Of a stretch of DNA of 64,000 nt, positions 35,201 through 45,845 are shown piece by piece (position 1 is the stretch's first letter; every line of letters begins with the position of its first letter). Source of the DNA: Pristionchus mayeri. Lineage: Eukaryota > Nematoda > Chromadorea > Rhabditida > Neodiplogasteridae. The stretch covers positions 9,580,365-9,644,364 of the forward strand of contig BTRK01000006.1 of the NCBI GenBank assembly GCA_036245805.1, given 5' to 3'. A program made the translations under genes and the position numbers. The notes beneath the pieces are model-generated. The model saw nothing but the letters and a program-made list of their open reading frames with translations. It had not been told where the DNA came from and made no database searches.

Positions 35201-38194
35201 CTAGTGCGGCCATTCCATGCCGGTCCACCACTTGAATACGGACTTCTCAACGGGACGGAAGAACCTGAAAAGGGTACAAAGATCTCAAGTGGAAAGGAAG
35301 ACTACAGTAGTCGTCAAATCAGTATTCAATCGATAATCGATGGGTACCGTACCTGGCGGTGTAGCTGAGGTCGTACTTCTTGCTGACTGCGTAGATGCCG
35401 AAGACGAGAGCGGCACCGAAGTAGATCCGACGACGCCACGGAGAGAGGTACTGTAGAGAGGTTACGGTATGTGAATACTGTGTGGGGATACTGTAGAATT
35501 ATGCTGGAATAGTGATTGCAAACTAGGGAGTTTGAGCAGAAGATTATTGAACCATTTTTACAGAGCACCGCAAATCAATTGCTCAACAATGAAATGTCAT
35601 TTTATATGCGATAGCTAAAACGTGAATCTGCCAGTTTGGTAAATTAATTTACAATATCAATCTGGCGTGTCAATCTGTCACATAAATTATCAGCTGATTT
35701 GCATCTTGAGATCAATCAAAAATCGATCTTTAATCTTTTCCCTCCCTCTCCAATTCCCTCAACTTACATCATCGTAGTGGTCGCTGGGCGGATGCGGGTA
35801 ATGGTACTCAACTGAGAACTGACTGCCTCGCTGAAATTGATCAATTCTACCTCGATTCTCCACGTCAAAAATAATTTCGAAACCCTTCTCAAAGATCAAA
35901 AATCGTAGTCCTCCTTACCAGGTAGTACCTGGCAGGTACTCGTGGTCCACTTTTTCCTTGAGTTCGAGTGCGTACAACACTTCATTCGCCGCGCGCTTCC
36001 CCGACTCGACTGGGCCTGAAATATGCATTTCTTAAATATTGATAAATACAACAAAAAATATTTCATTTGAATCTTTCATTTACAAAAATGCGAAACTAGC
36101 AAGGCGATTTCGCGGTACACTAAGTAGCCTTCAGCAAGACAAGCTGACAGGCTCAATGAATTTGGAATGCTTTTCAGTGATTCCATCATCCTTTGTCTTT
36201 CTCTCGGTCGCAGAAAAAGTGATATTTTATGCACAGAGGTTCTAAGAAGCACACAAACAACTATAAAATGTCTCTGCACAATCTCTGTTTCAACTACATT
36301 TTATAATCGTGCAATTCGAAATTGACTGATATTGACACAACACATTTGGCAAATACTCAAATCCTCACCCGACATGTATCCCATCCAGACTACCGCCGTC
36401 TCCGTGAACGCTGCAATTATTCATTAAGATGAGGAAATATGGATAATCGGTTATTTCGGCTATCGGTGAAATTGTATACAAAGTAAGACGATGAAGAACA
36501 TGTCAGTCATGAATATGTGGATTAGCCTCTTTCGAATTTTTTGTTCGCATAACAATCACCCCAATTCCATTGCACTACTCAGCCCAATCGTATTTATGGC
36601 AGTTTCGACAGGCGTCTGCCGTATTCCTCTGGTCATCCTACCGTACCCGTAGTGCATGTCCCTGATCGACATGAAGGCGTCCATGTTGCCCGGCGTCACG
36701 TAGTCCACTGGGCAACCGCCGTTGAAGGGCTCCTGGAAATGGATATTGATGATTGATATTCAATCCTCAATTTTCAATCCAAGCCATAGCTGTCCAGGAA
36801 TGGCGGCGAGGGGGGGCCCTGCGCAGTACCCCCCCTCGCCGCCGGCGTGGACACCTATGATCCAAGCAGTGGTAAAATCATTGTTTTTATTCACACAACT
36901 CGCTGCAAGGAATGCGAAGCGAGCACTCAACCTTTGATATGACACTCTTGAAACGGAAGAACGCCTAATAATTAAAAATTTGCTGGAAATTCACCATTGT
37001 GAGAATTTCGAGTTGAAGTGAGTATTATTCAAATGTGTGTCGGTGTGTTGGCCTATTCAATGGTGTTAAAGAAAAATAGTGCTACCTTCCTCCACTTTCA
37101 TAGAATTTTATACAAAAACGAGTCAATATTGGAAACAGCATTCGCAACAGCCTTCACAAATATCGTGAAAATTCTCCTCACCTTGTTCCAGTTCTTCTCC
37201 TCGTAGGCGATGAACTCAGAGAGAGCCTTCGTTCCGAAGAAACGCACCAGTTCCTGCAATGATCGCATTCTCAATAACTCTCTCAAAACAATGTGGCATC
37301 ATAGAAAACTATCGCTGTGTTGCATGAAGATAAATAGCTTGACAGCCAAAAATAATTTATGGTAAGTTTTGTGCAGCGTATAGTGCCGCCTACTATCTAT
37401 TGATAAACCCCTTGAGATCAACTGATCAGTTCACCTTGACGACCGCATTACACCGCTCATTCATCGTCCAGTCTTGCAAGTCCGCGTGGATGAAACCTGA
37501 TTGTTAGAATAATTATATTTTATCCATACTTGAACAGCCACCTTAAAACGATTCCTAGGCACCCAACCAACAATTGTATAGAATATGAAGCGCGAATTGG
37601 CACAAGTTTAGCAAGGTAAGGCTGAACTGCTCCTCCATTTTGTGTGTTTACAAAGGAAGCCCTGTCATTATCAACTTTCAATGCACATAAACGAATCTTA
37701 AGTGAAGCGAGTAACCCGCAAGTATTTTTTAATACACGGCCAATTTTTACAGCAATAATTAAATGCATCTAAAGTACCACTCACCTGCGATGGCTGGACT
37801 TCCATTCGAGGTCGTCGCATCGTACGAGCAGACGATGGGAAGGATCTTGTGAGATTTAAGTGAGTTTTATATTTTATTTTATAAATTTAGGAGAGCCATC
37901 TTCCCAATAATAGCCGCTATCTACAATGAGCACATACATGCGCAGCTTGCAGCTCACATTCACCAAGTTTAGAAATTTTGTAAATTGGTTTACGAAATGC
38001 TTTCGCGTGGATAAATTTTATGATCGGAACCATATGGACAATTATATACCGTAATTCAATATCAACAACTGATACCGTAACCCTCGCACCTCTCCTGGAA
38101 TGGTCGTCCTTCCAGCAGAGATGATCTCGCCCGATTTACCGTCTTCTCTCCAGAATGCTGATTTGTAGGTGACGATGAATTTGTTTAGATGACC
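35201..38194 (-). pseudogene. Monoamine-oxidase-like gene fragment, copy B (frameshifted)
   Basis: Exons in order: 38090-38194 (FIVTYKSAFWRE), 37785-37845, 37435-37496, 37182-37253 (YEEKNW), 36647-36732 (NGGCPVDYV), 36369-36410, 35919-36015 (ESGKRAANEVLYAL), 35768-35830, 35353-35450 (membrane anchor) and 35201-35264. It keeps the last ten exons in order. Compared with the other copies, exon 36369-36410 lost 11 bp (ACCCGCGAAGT on the plus strand), removing HFAG of the FAD-contacting HFAGTET motif and shifting the frame. The end of exon 35919-36015 carries 14 extra bases before the donor, a second shift. The acceptor at 37845 is AAG rather than CAG. The first two exons of copy A and the whole FAD-binding half are missing. 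A poly(A) signal lies at 35074-35079. Confidence 0.8.
36803..36844. repeat. GC-rich hairpin in an intron of copy B
   Basis: GGCGGCGAGGGGGGGCCC and its near complement TACCCCCCCTCGCCGCC are separated by only a few bases. It lies 70 bp upstream of the NGGCPV exon on the transcribed strand, in the intron, and would form a very stable stem. Confidence 0.6.
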
Positions 38195-38423
38195 CTGTAG
38201 GGAACAATAAGAGATCAAAGTTTATCGGAATTGCTATATTGAAAACATTAATAGGTTGCTAATTTGATCGCAATTGAGACGAATACTACCCACTGTGCCA
38301 ATGCCAACGAGACAAGAGATGACAGTAACTAGAAGTCAACTTATTCAATGAAAAATAACAGTGAAAGATTGAAAGAAGTAATTAAAAGATCAAAAATCAG
38401 TCCACTCACGCACGGGGGTTATG

Positions 38424-38445
38424 TACAGTGCCTCTCTCCGTGGCG
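38424..38445 (+). repeat. Inverted scrap of the anchor exon at the B/C junction
   Basis: TACAGTGCCTCTCTCCGTGG on the plus strand is the start of the anchor exon, which in copies A, B and D lies on the minus strand. All but one base match. It sits exactly between the end of copy B and the 3' flank of copy C, and marks a rearrangement point. Confidence 0.55.
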
Positions 38446-38967
38446 CCTTATATCACTTGCACAAACTTGCTAGGTAAATTAATTCAAATTAAATTTATCA
38501 GCATATCTCAACAATACTGGCAATATTCAGCGCAACATCTTAATAATACGTTTATTAGTGAATATTTATATTTCAAAGTGGCGATACTTTCCCTACTACT
38601 GATCTTCTTCTACTCGATAAGCACCCTCAGTTTAAGATGTACTTGAGATAGTGTAGAGAGGTTACGGTAGGTGAATACTGTGTGGGGATACTGTAGAATT
38701 ATGCTGAAATAGTGATTGCAACTAGGGAATTTAAGCAGAAGAGTATTGAACCATTTTTTACAGAGCACCGCAAATCAATTGCTAAACAATGACATGTCAT
38801 TTTATATTCGATAGCTAAAACGTGAATCTGCCAGTTTGGTAAATGAATTTACAATATCAATCTGGTATGTCAATCTGTCACATAAACTATGAGGTGATTT
38901 GCATCTTGAGATCAATCAAAAATCGATCTTTAATCTTTCCTCTCCCTCTCCAATTCCCTCAACTCCC

Positions 38968-40969
38968 ATCATCGTAGTGGTCGCTGGGCGGATGCGGGTG
39001 ATGGTACTCAACTGAGAACTGACTGCTTCGCTGAAATCGGAAAGTTCCGCAGAGCAAGACACAGGATGCACTACCCTACTCATTCTACCCAAGCCTTGTT
39101 GCAGTTAAAGACCGATTTTGCTATTATCAAACGCTTTAAAAAAAAAAAATCAACGACTAGGTGATTTTGCCGTACCACTAGAGCATTTCTTATTGAACGA
39201 GCGACAGGACCAATTCAAGTTCGTTTCCCCATTCAAAAATAATTTCGAAACCTTTCCCAAGGGCCGACAATCATAGTCGTCCTTACCAGATACTTGTGAT
39301 CCACTTTCTCCTTCAGTTCGAGTGCGTACAACACTTCGTTCACCGCTCGCTTCCCCGACTCGACTGCGCCTGAAATATTTAACAAAAATATAAATGATCA
39401 GTCCGTCGTCGTCGCAGCAAAAACTTCGAAAGGAGCCACTAGGTGATTTCGCCGTACGCGCAGCCTGCTTTAGATTGCGAGTCAGACAGTATCAATGCAG
39501 GACGGGAAGGTCTTTGAAATAATAACACATCAGAACTTTCCCACTTCGAATTAAGTTATTAAGCGGATGTGCTGAACGGGATCCTTTCTTCAGACTGATA
39601 AGTAACACAAATACGATGCATTTACCAAAAGAAAATTAATTAAATTTAAAAAAGCTACAACACCCCCCCCCCCTATGTGTATCAGCGCTTCAAGCATGTT
39701 TCGTAACCCGATCACTATCGGTAAAAATGATTGTTCCAGTAGACCTGCTTCAAAAAATCGTACCAGAAAAACAAGGAAATCCATCAGTACAATCGCTGCT
39801 TCAAGCACATTTAAAATTTTGCACTACTCAAAAAAGTCTAATAATTGGAGCCTTTTCCTTATCAAACAGTCAAATCCTCGCCCGACATGTATCCCATCCA
39901 GACTACCGCCGTTTCCGTACCCGCGAAGTGAACACTGTAATGAGTTGTTTAATCGTTAAGATGAGCAAATAGCGAACGATGAACAATTAGCTGAACTTTC
40001 AGTATCGACTGAGTCGACCTGCAAGCGCCCTATCATACCTATTACGGATGACAAATTGGAACGCGGCCTCAATGCGTCCAATGCAACGATTTGCATGCGA
40101 AGCCTGCGTCTCTCAAGTCGGTGATGAACTCGGCGACCACCTCTCCCCGAGGAGCCGATTCTCACGCAAATCACTAATTTCCTTCGAATCGACGCTAGCG
40201 AGCGTGGTAATTTCACATCAATTTGCATGCCGATCGCCGAGTTGTGGCCAACGTCAAATAAAGAGAGAGGTGATCGAAGCCGGCTTGGGTCAATTTGTAT
40301 GTCACCTCACGCCGGCTTGAACCAATTAGCGCCCCCTTCAAGTCGGATCACCGAGTTCCGAAGCCGATTTGTCATACCTAGTACCTACGATCAACCGTAT
40401 CATATTTTCAATAGTCCAGTCTACCGTATTCCTCTAATCATTCTACCGTACCCGTAGTGCATGTCCCTGATGGATATGAAGGCGTCCATGTTGCCCGGCG
40501 TCACGTAGTCCACGGGACAACCGCCGTTGAAGGGCTCCTGGAAATGGATATTGATCTTTGATCTTCGCTCCTCAGCCTGTTTTCCCTACTTGTGGAAACG
40601 TGAAATCGGCACTCTCCTAATGTTCAAATTGAAAATATCATAGATACGCAGAAATTGTAATGGCAATAGATTCACTGTTTTTATAAATTCAAGTGCTAAT
40701 GATGAGGAGATAAAAATTCAACCTTCTTTTTGCTAATCTTGAAACGCCTCCTAATAATGCATGACAATTTACAATTGTATCACGTATTTTTTCAATCGAT
40801 TGGGAGTAACACTAAAGTTTGTGTCGTTAACCACTTTCACGGAGTTATTGAAACATCATGCTCCCTCAAATTTTATACAATATTTACGTCTCCTCACCTT
40901 GTTCCAATTCTCCTCCTCGCAAGCCCTGAACTCGGAGAGAGTATTCGTCCCGAAGAAACGGAACAGATC
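38968..40969 (-). pseudogene. Monoamine-oxidase-like gene fragment, copy C (both ends lost)
   Basis: Exons: 40898-40969 (CEEENW where the others have YEEKNW), 40452-40537 (NGGCPVDYV), 39882-39934 (HFAGTET), 39287-39369 (GAVESGKRAVNEV) and 38968-39030 (YHHPHPPSDHYDD). Each is open and in matching phase. The two terminal exons, including the membrane anchor, are deleted: the 3' flank (ending TACTTGAGATA near 38650) joins straight to the intron that follows the anchor exon in copy B. The donor after 38968 is GG instead of GT, and the donor after 39882 is GC. Exons upstream of 40969 are absent, replaced by a Tc1/mariner relic. A functional enzyme is not possible from this copy alone. Confidence 0.8.
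40044..40372. mobile_element. Possible MITE in an intron of copy C
   Basis: GC-richer block absent from the same intron of copies A and B, with weakly inverted ends (GGATGACAAATTGG on the left, CCGATTTGTCATACC on the right). A 90-codon open frame inside looks incidental. I could not confirm a target duplication. Confidence 0.35.
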
Positions 40970-40998
40970 CTACAGTGATTTTGCATAGCATCGCATTA

Positions 40999-41700
40999 CA
41001 GGGTGCGGAGAAAGTATGGCAACAAGGATTTAACCATGTATTTTCTTTCAAAACCATCTAACACTTTTGAAACGGTACACATCATATAGCAGAGATATTA
41101 GGAACATAACACCGATATATTATTCTATTTTACCTCCGTTAGCCTTGATGACAGCCTTGAGACGAGAAGGAACTGACTCGACGACGGCCCGAAGGTACTT
41201 CTTATCGATCTCGTCCCATGCCTTCTAAAGGGAGTTCTTGAGACTCTCCAAATTTTGGTGGCGGGTGCAGTAAGCATCCTTCTCCAGAACCGACCACACA
41301 CTAATGTCGAGGGGATTCAAATCGGGGCTGTTGGAGGGCCATTCATTCGATGGAATGAAATCCGGAAGATGGCTCGCACACCAGTTCTGGGTGAGTTGTG
41401 CGGAATGGGCGAATGCAGAATCTTGCTGGAAGGTCTAATGGCGCCCTTTGAAGTGTGAAAGTGACCAGGGAAGAAGAGTCTTCTCCATGGTCTGCTTGAT
41501 GTAATAGTGCTTATCGACCTTCACACCGGGCTTGACGAAAATAAGGGGTCTTGCCGGTGGCACACACTCCTGCCCAAACCATCACTGACTGCGGGTGGGA
41601 AACTCGAGAGACGGTTTTGCCCTAGCATTGGCTTGCTGGACAGACTGGGCAATCACTCTCGTGTTCTGACTGTTGAAAGGAACATCTTCTCTTGATACTA
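40999..41700 (-). pseudogene. Tc1/mariner-like transposase relic
   Basis: Following a TA, CAGGGTGCGGAGAAAGTATG resembles a Tc-type terminal repeat. Minus-strand frames between about 41135 and 41640 read, with shifts and stops, as the C-terminal half of a DDE transposase: QNTRVIAQSVQQANARAKPS, SVMVWAGVCATGK, DSAFAHSAQLTQNWC, PSNSPDLNPLD, SVWSVLEKD and ESVPSRLKAVIKANG. The N-terminal DNA-binding half and the other end are missing. It sits at the junction between oxidase copies C and D and may have caused or followed the loss of copy C's upstream exons. Confidence 0.75.
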
Positions 41701-41794
41701 TTTCTCCACTTCTCTTCTTACTATACTCAATAAGCACCGTCAGTTTACGATACATTTGACATTACGGTAGACGAGGGCAAGGGTGCAGTATCGC

Positions 41795-43692
41795 CTAGTG
41801 CGGCCATGCCATCCCAGTCCACCACTTGAACACGGACTTCTCAATGGGGCGGAAGAACCTGCGAATGGGGTATTGAGCACAAAGGGGACTACGGTAGTGA
41901 ATAAATCAATATTCAATCGATAATCTATGGATACCGTACCTGGCGGTGTGGCTGAGGTCGTACTTCTTGCTGACTGCATAGATGCCGACTTCATAGGCGA
42001 GAGCTGCACCGAAGAAGATCCGACGACGCCACGGAGAGAGGTACTGTAGACAGGGTTACGGTAGGGGATAATGAAGGGTGAGACTGTAGAGCTATGATGT
42101 AATAGTGGTTGGAACTGGGGAGATTGATCAGGATTGATTATTGTATCATACATTAGACAGCGCGACGCGGAGCGTTTGATCAATGATGACGGGTCCGTTT
42201 CTAAGCTACTCCTAAAACGTGAATCTGCCAGTTTGGTAAATGAATTTACAATATCAATCTGGCATGTCAATCTGTCACATAAACTATGAGGTGATTTGCA
42301 TCTTGAGATCAATCAAAAATCGATCTTTGATCTTTCCTCTCCCTCTCCAAATCCCTCAACTAACATCATCGTAGTGGTCGCTGGGCGGATGCGGGTGATG
42401 GTACTCAACTGAGAACTGACTGCCTCGCTGATATCGGAAAGCTCCGCAGTGCAAAACACAGGATGCACTACCCTACTCATTCTACCTTGTTGCAGTTAAA
42501 CACCGATTTTGCTATTATCAAAAGAGCTTTTTAAATAAATCAACGGCTAGGTGATGTCGCTCTACCACTAGAATATTTCATGTTAAACGAGAGACAGGAT
42601 CAATTCTAAATCGATTCTCCACGTCAAAAATAATTTGGAAACCCTTCCCAAAACTCAACAACCGTAGTCCTCCTTACCAGGTACTTGTGGTCCACTTTCT
42701 CCTTCTGTTCGAGTGCGTACAACACTTCGTTCGCCGCTCGCTTACCCGATTCGACTGCTCCTGAAATAATACATTTAATTTTTTATAACAACAAAATCTT
42801 GAATTCGAAACTACGAGTTGCGAAACTACCAAGTCGATTTCTATGTGCGTTCTAATTGTTTCAGATCGAGGTGACTGGTACAGTGATGCTGCACCTTCCG
42901 CCATTTCAAAACAATTCAAATATCTCATCATTTTGATTTAATCGCTCTTAACATTTACGCACATCGCACATAATTAAAAATGACTAACGAGAATAACGAA
43001 ACTGACGAGGTTATTTCTCTGGACATGCTGCATGTTTCAGATCGAGGTGTCTGGTATAGTCATGCTGCACCTCCCGAGAATTCAAAACAATTCAAACATC
43101 ACTTATATGTTCAATCACTCACTTCTAGTTTTAATTATTTCGGAAGGCACGATTTATAGAACACTAAATATTTAAAGGCGAACCCAAAATACGAACAACC
43201 AAAAAACCCTCAAGCACAATTAGTGTTTCAAGAACATTTTATATCTCGCTGAATTCGAGAAAGTATGATGATGTCGCCTTTTTTTCTGTTAAATACTCAA
43301 ATCCTCACCCGACATGTATCCCATCCAGACAACTGCCGCCTCCGTACCCGCGAAGTGAACACTCCAATTATATTTTCAATTGATATGAGAAAATATGGAT
43401 CAGTTATTTCGGCTATCAGTGAAGTTGTATACAAAGTAAGACAATGAAGAACATGCAGCCTCTTTCGAATTTTTTGTTCGCACAACAATCATCCCAATCA
43501 AATTACACTGCTCATTGTGAACCTGGAGTGTCGATCGTCAACCGCACAGCCGTATTTAAGGTATGAACCATACCACAGTTTCAACAATCCAGTCCAGTCT
43601 ACAGAATTAGTATGATGATCCTACCGTACCCGTAGTGCATGTTCCTGATTTCCATGAAGGCGTCCATGTTGCCCGGCGTAATCCACGGGCAA
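41795..43692 (-). pseudogene. Monoamine-oxidase-like gene fragment, copy D (most truncated)
   Basis: Exons: 43630 to about 43692 (partial), 43309-43361 (HFAGTEAAVVW), 42678-42760 (GAVESGKRAANEV), 42365-42427, 41940-42043 (membrane anchor with two extra codons) and 41795-41858 (ends MAWPH). The cysteine exon has lost the NGGC motif: similarity ends at about 43692 and a 5-base deletion shifts what is left. The acceptor of the HFAGTE exon is GAG rather than CAG, and TET has become TEA. This is the first copy in the direction of transcription, and nothing upstream of it to 49 kb resembles the missing FAD-binding half. Confidence 0.8.
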
Positions 43693-43732
43693 CTAAATAA
43701 TTATCATTTCAACGAAAAATCATCTCTCCCTT

Positions 43733-43940
43733 CATCGGAAAAAGAGATATCGCGCAATAACCGCATCTGTGAAACGCGATTGTTCTCTTGTACAGTTGCC
43801 CGAATTATTGACTTGTAATTCGTAAAAAAAGAATCATACAACCGATTGTAACTATGGTTCCAGTGACTACACCAGGTGAATTGATTATCTTTGGTTTTTT
43901 TTCAAATTACGGGGTTAAGCTGACGGTTAATGCCGCTGTT
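43733..43940 (+). repeat. Second copy of the 3615-3830 repeat
   Basis: GCGCAATAACCGCATCTG, CAACCGATTGTAACTATGGT and GGTTAAGCTGACGGTTAATG occur in the same order as at 3640-3815. The right end of the repeat and its class are unknown. It follows directly after the truncation point of oxidase copy D. Confidence 0.6.
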
Positions 43941-44563
43941 GTATTCCCTTTACTTTACACTAATTTCACAATACTACCATTCTACGAAATTTTCCGAACT
44001 GCTGCCTGCTTCGGATAGTCACTTGATTTTCAGAGCAATTGTTCAGTATTTTAAGAGGTATGCGAACATAAATCAGACACTATTGAACTGTTTTCTCTAC
44101 TACATGCAGCCAAAAACATATTGGGTTGAACTCAGCTTCCCTGTCTGTGCAGTGACAGTTGGCAAGTGATATTTGCATGATTAGCAACTAACAAACTATA
44201 CACTGACCCATGTTCCAAATGTCTATCTTGCAGGAATAATAAAGCGAGAGATACTATTTTTTTAAGGAATAGCAGGGCGAAATTGGGCCCAGCACTCCCT
44301 TCGAGCCTTCATATTATCTTTGAAACATCAGATAGCCGGATGGAATGAAATATCTCCGAAATGAAGAACAGACAAACATAGATGGGAAGGACCTCAGTTA
44401 CTCCCCACACTCACTGCGTGATGTTCGTAGCTGTCGATCGCCAATCCGATCCTCAATCGATTGATAACTAGTCGATCAATCATCCACCGAATCAACTGAA
44501 AGGAAAATTCTCCATTCTAGCGCTCGTGATGGGCGGTCGTCCCTGACCCCGCTCTTTTCCGGC
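43941..44563. other. No gene seen
   Basis: AT-rich sequence with no exon-like stretch. A 79-codon frame at 43930-44169 overlaps the repeat and has no domain. Confidence 0.4.
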
Positions 44564-44672
44564 CTAGTTTGGGGAATCCTCTCCTGTCAGCTTGGGCAAC
44601 CCGGAGAGTATCGCCTGCTTGGTACACTTCAAGAAGAGGAGCACGGACGGATTCCCATCGTTTCTAGTTATC
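44564..44672 (-). CDS. Possible terminal exon, unrecognised protein
   Basis: A minus-strand open stretch after a CTAG acceptor reads NDGNPSVLLFLKCTKQAIL and on to GEDSPN then stop. Its third codon positions are mostly G or C, like the supported exons in this window and unlike the flanks. No partner exon with a matching donor was found upstream. It may be an isolated gene fragment; I do not recognise the protein. Confidence 0.25.
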
Positions 44673-44739
44673 TACCGTAGTAGATATAGCCGATGTGAGA
44701 ACACATTTTGATTGACAGGTCGGCCCCTTTGATCTTTTA

Positions 44740-45645
44740 GCTCCGCCCCTTTCGGGGAAGCCCCGCCCCTTTTCGCCCCGCCCCTTTCCCATGCGATTTC
44801 CCTCGATGACCTTGATCTTTGATCCTTGGTCTTTCCTCCAGATTATCGATTTTCTCTCCGGTAGGTCAAACTACACGATTATCGATTTTTCACGCGGTTG
44901 TCCACTCCACGTCATCAGGATTTAGATGACGTCATCAGGATTCAGATTGCGAAATCACCGATGACGTCATCAGACTGCCTCAGATGGCAGGTATGATGAC
45001 GTCATCGCCAGGATGGGTAGGGAGGGAGAGGACAACCGCGGTAAATAGGTGAAAATAGAGAGAAAATAGAGACACACCCGCACGCGGCGAGCGCTCGGTG
45101 TTAGACTGAGCTCTCCTCTCCCTCGCGGTCCCTTAGCCCCGCCCACCCTCTCACTTTTACACACTCTCTCGCTTTCACTCTGCTTGTCTGCACCCTCTCA
45201 CTTTTACACATTGTTTCACTGTCACTCTGCGTCTCTGTGCCCTCTCATTTTTGCACACTCTCTCGCTGTCACTCTGTCTCTCTGTGTCCTCTCGTTTTGC
45301 ACACTCTCTCGCTGGTAGTTCTCTCCTCCGCCCAGGCTGCCTCCTCCCGGCGAATTTGAATTTGAATTTCTCCCACATGAGCCTCTCACCTACAGTATAC
45401 CACACCGTGCGTTTTCGCGGTAGGAGCCCGATTTGAATTTGAATTTTGGCGGAAATACCGCATCACACTGTTAGTCACAAATAGAATCTACAGTACTTCG
45501 TGCAACACAATTACGGAGTCCTATTTGAATTTGAATTACTACTGTACTTACCATGATTGGTACGTGAGTCGTCGGTACTCTATGGACCCTCGTTCGATTT
45601 GAATTTGGAGGACGAACGAGCTCTCCCTCCCCTCCTCTCACCGGC
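44740..45645. repeat. Block of short repeats: GC boxes, CRE palindromes, 47-bp repeat
   Basis: Parts in order are as follows. CCCCGCCCCTTT-type units lie three times at about 44743-44790. GATGACGTCATC lies at 44925-44936, 44960-44971 and 44995-45006, with a related half-site near 44910. A 47-bp unit (CCCTCTCACTTTTACACACT..) lies in three full copies from 45146 to 45286 plus a partial one to about 45315. ATTTGAATTTGAATT clusters lie near 45357, 45433 and 45522, with single units near 45596 and 45650. Low-complexity CTC/GAG tracts lie between. It could be regulatory or simple-sequence expansion; no gene start is visible beside it. Confidence 0.6.
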
Positions 45646-45773
45646 TCGATTTGAATTGAAGGTCGTCTCCCCTCTCACTCTCGGTGTCCTCTCCATTTGG
45701 TACACTCTCTTGTCAGTCGCCTCCTCCCGCTCTGACCTGGTGAGCAGATGCATTCAAAAAGTGAGAAAATACC

Positions 45774-45845
45774 AGTGTAAATTGAGGTTCGAAACTACAG
45801 CATTTAGGCTAGTGGTCAAGTGCTCTAACAACTGAGATATTATTC
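45774..45845 (-). repeat. Decayed tRNA or tRNA-derived SINE
   Basis: On the minus strand ATCTCAGTTGTTAGAGCACT matches a tRNA D-arm/box A, and TAGTTTCGAACCTC resembles the T-arm/box B at proper distance. The box B has a mismatch and the acceptor stem does not pair, so it is not called as an active tRNA. Confidence 0.4.

Noticed and set aside
40048..40320. 90-codon frame in the copy C intron
   Set aside because: It lies inside a probable MITE and has no counterpart in the other copies.
45146..45315. CRISPR-like array
   Set aside because: Units of 47 bp are directly adjacent with no unique spacers: an ordinary tandem repeat in a eukaryotic genome.
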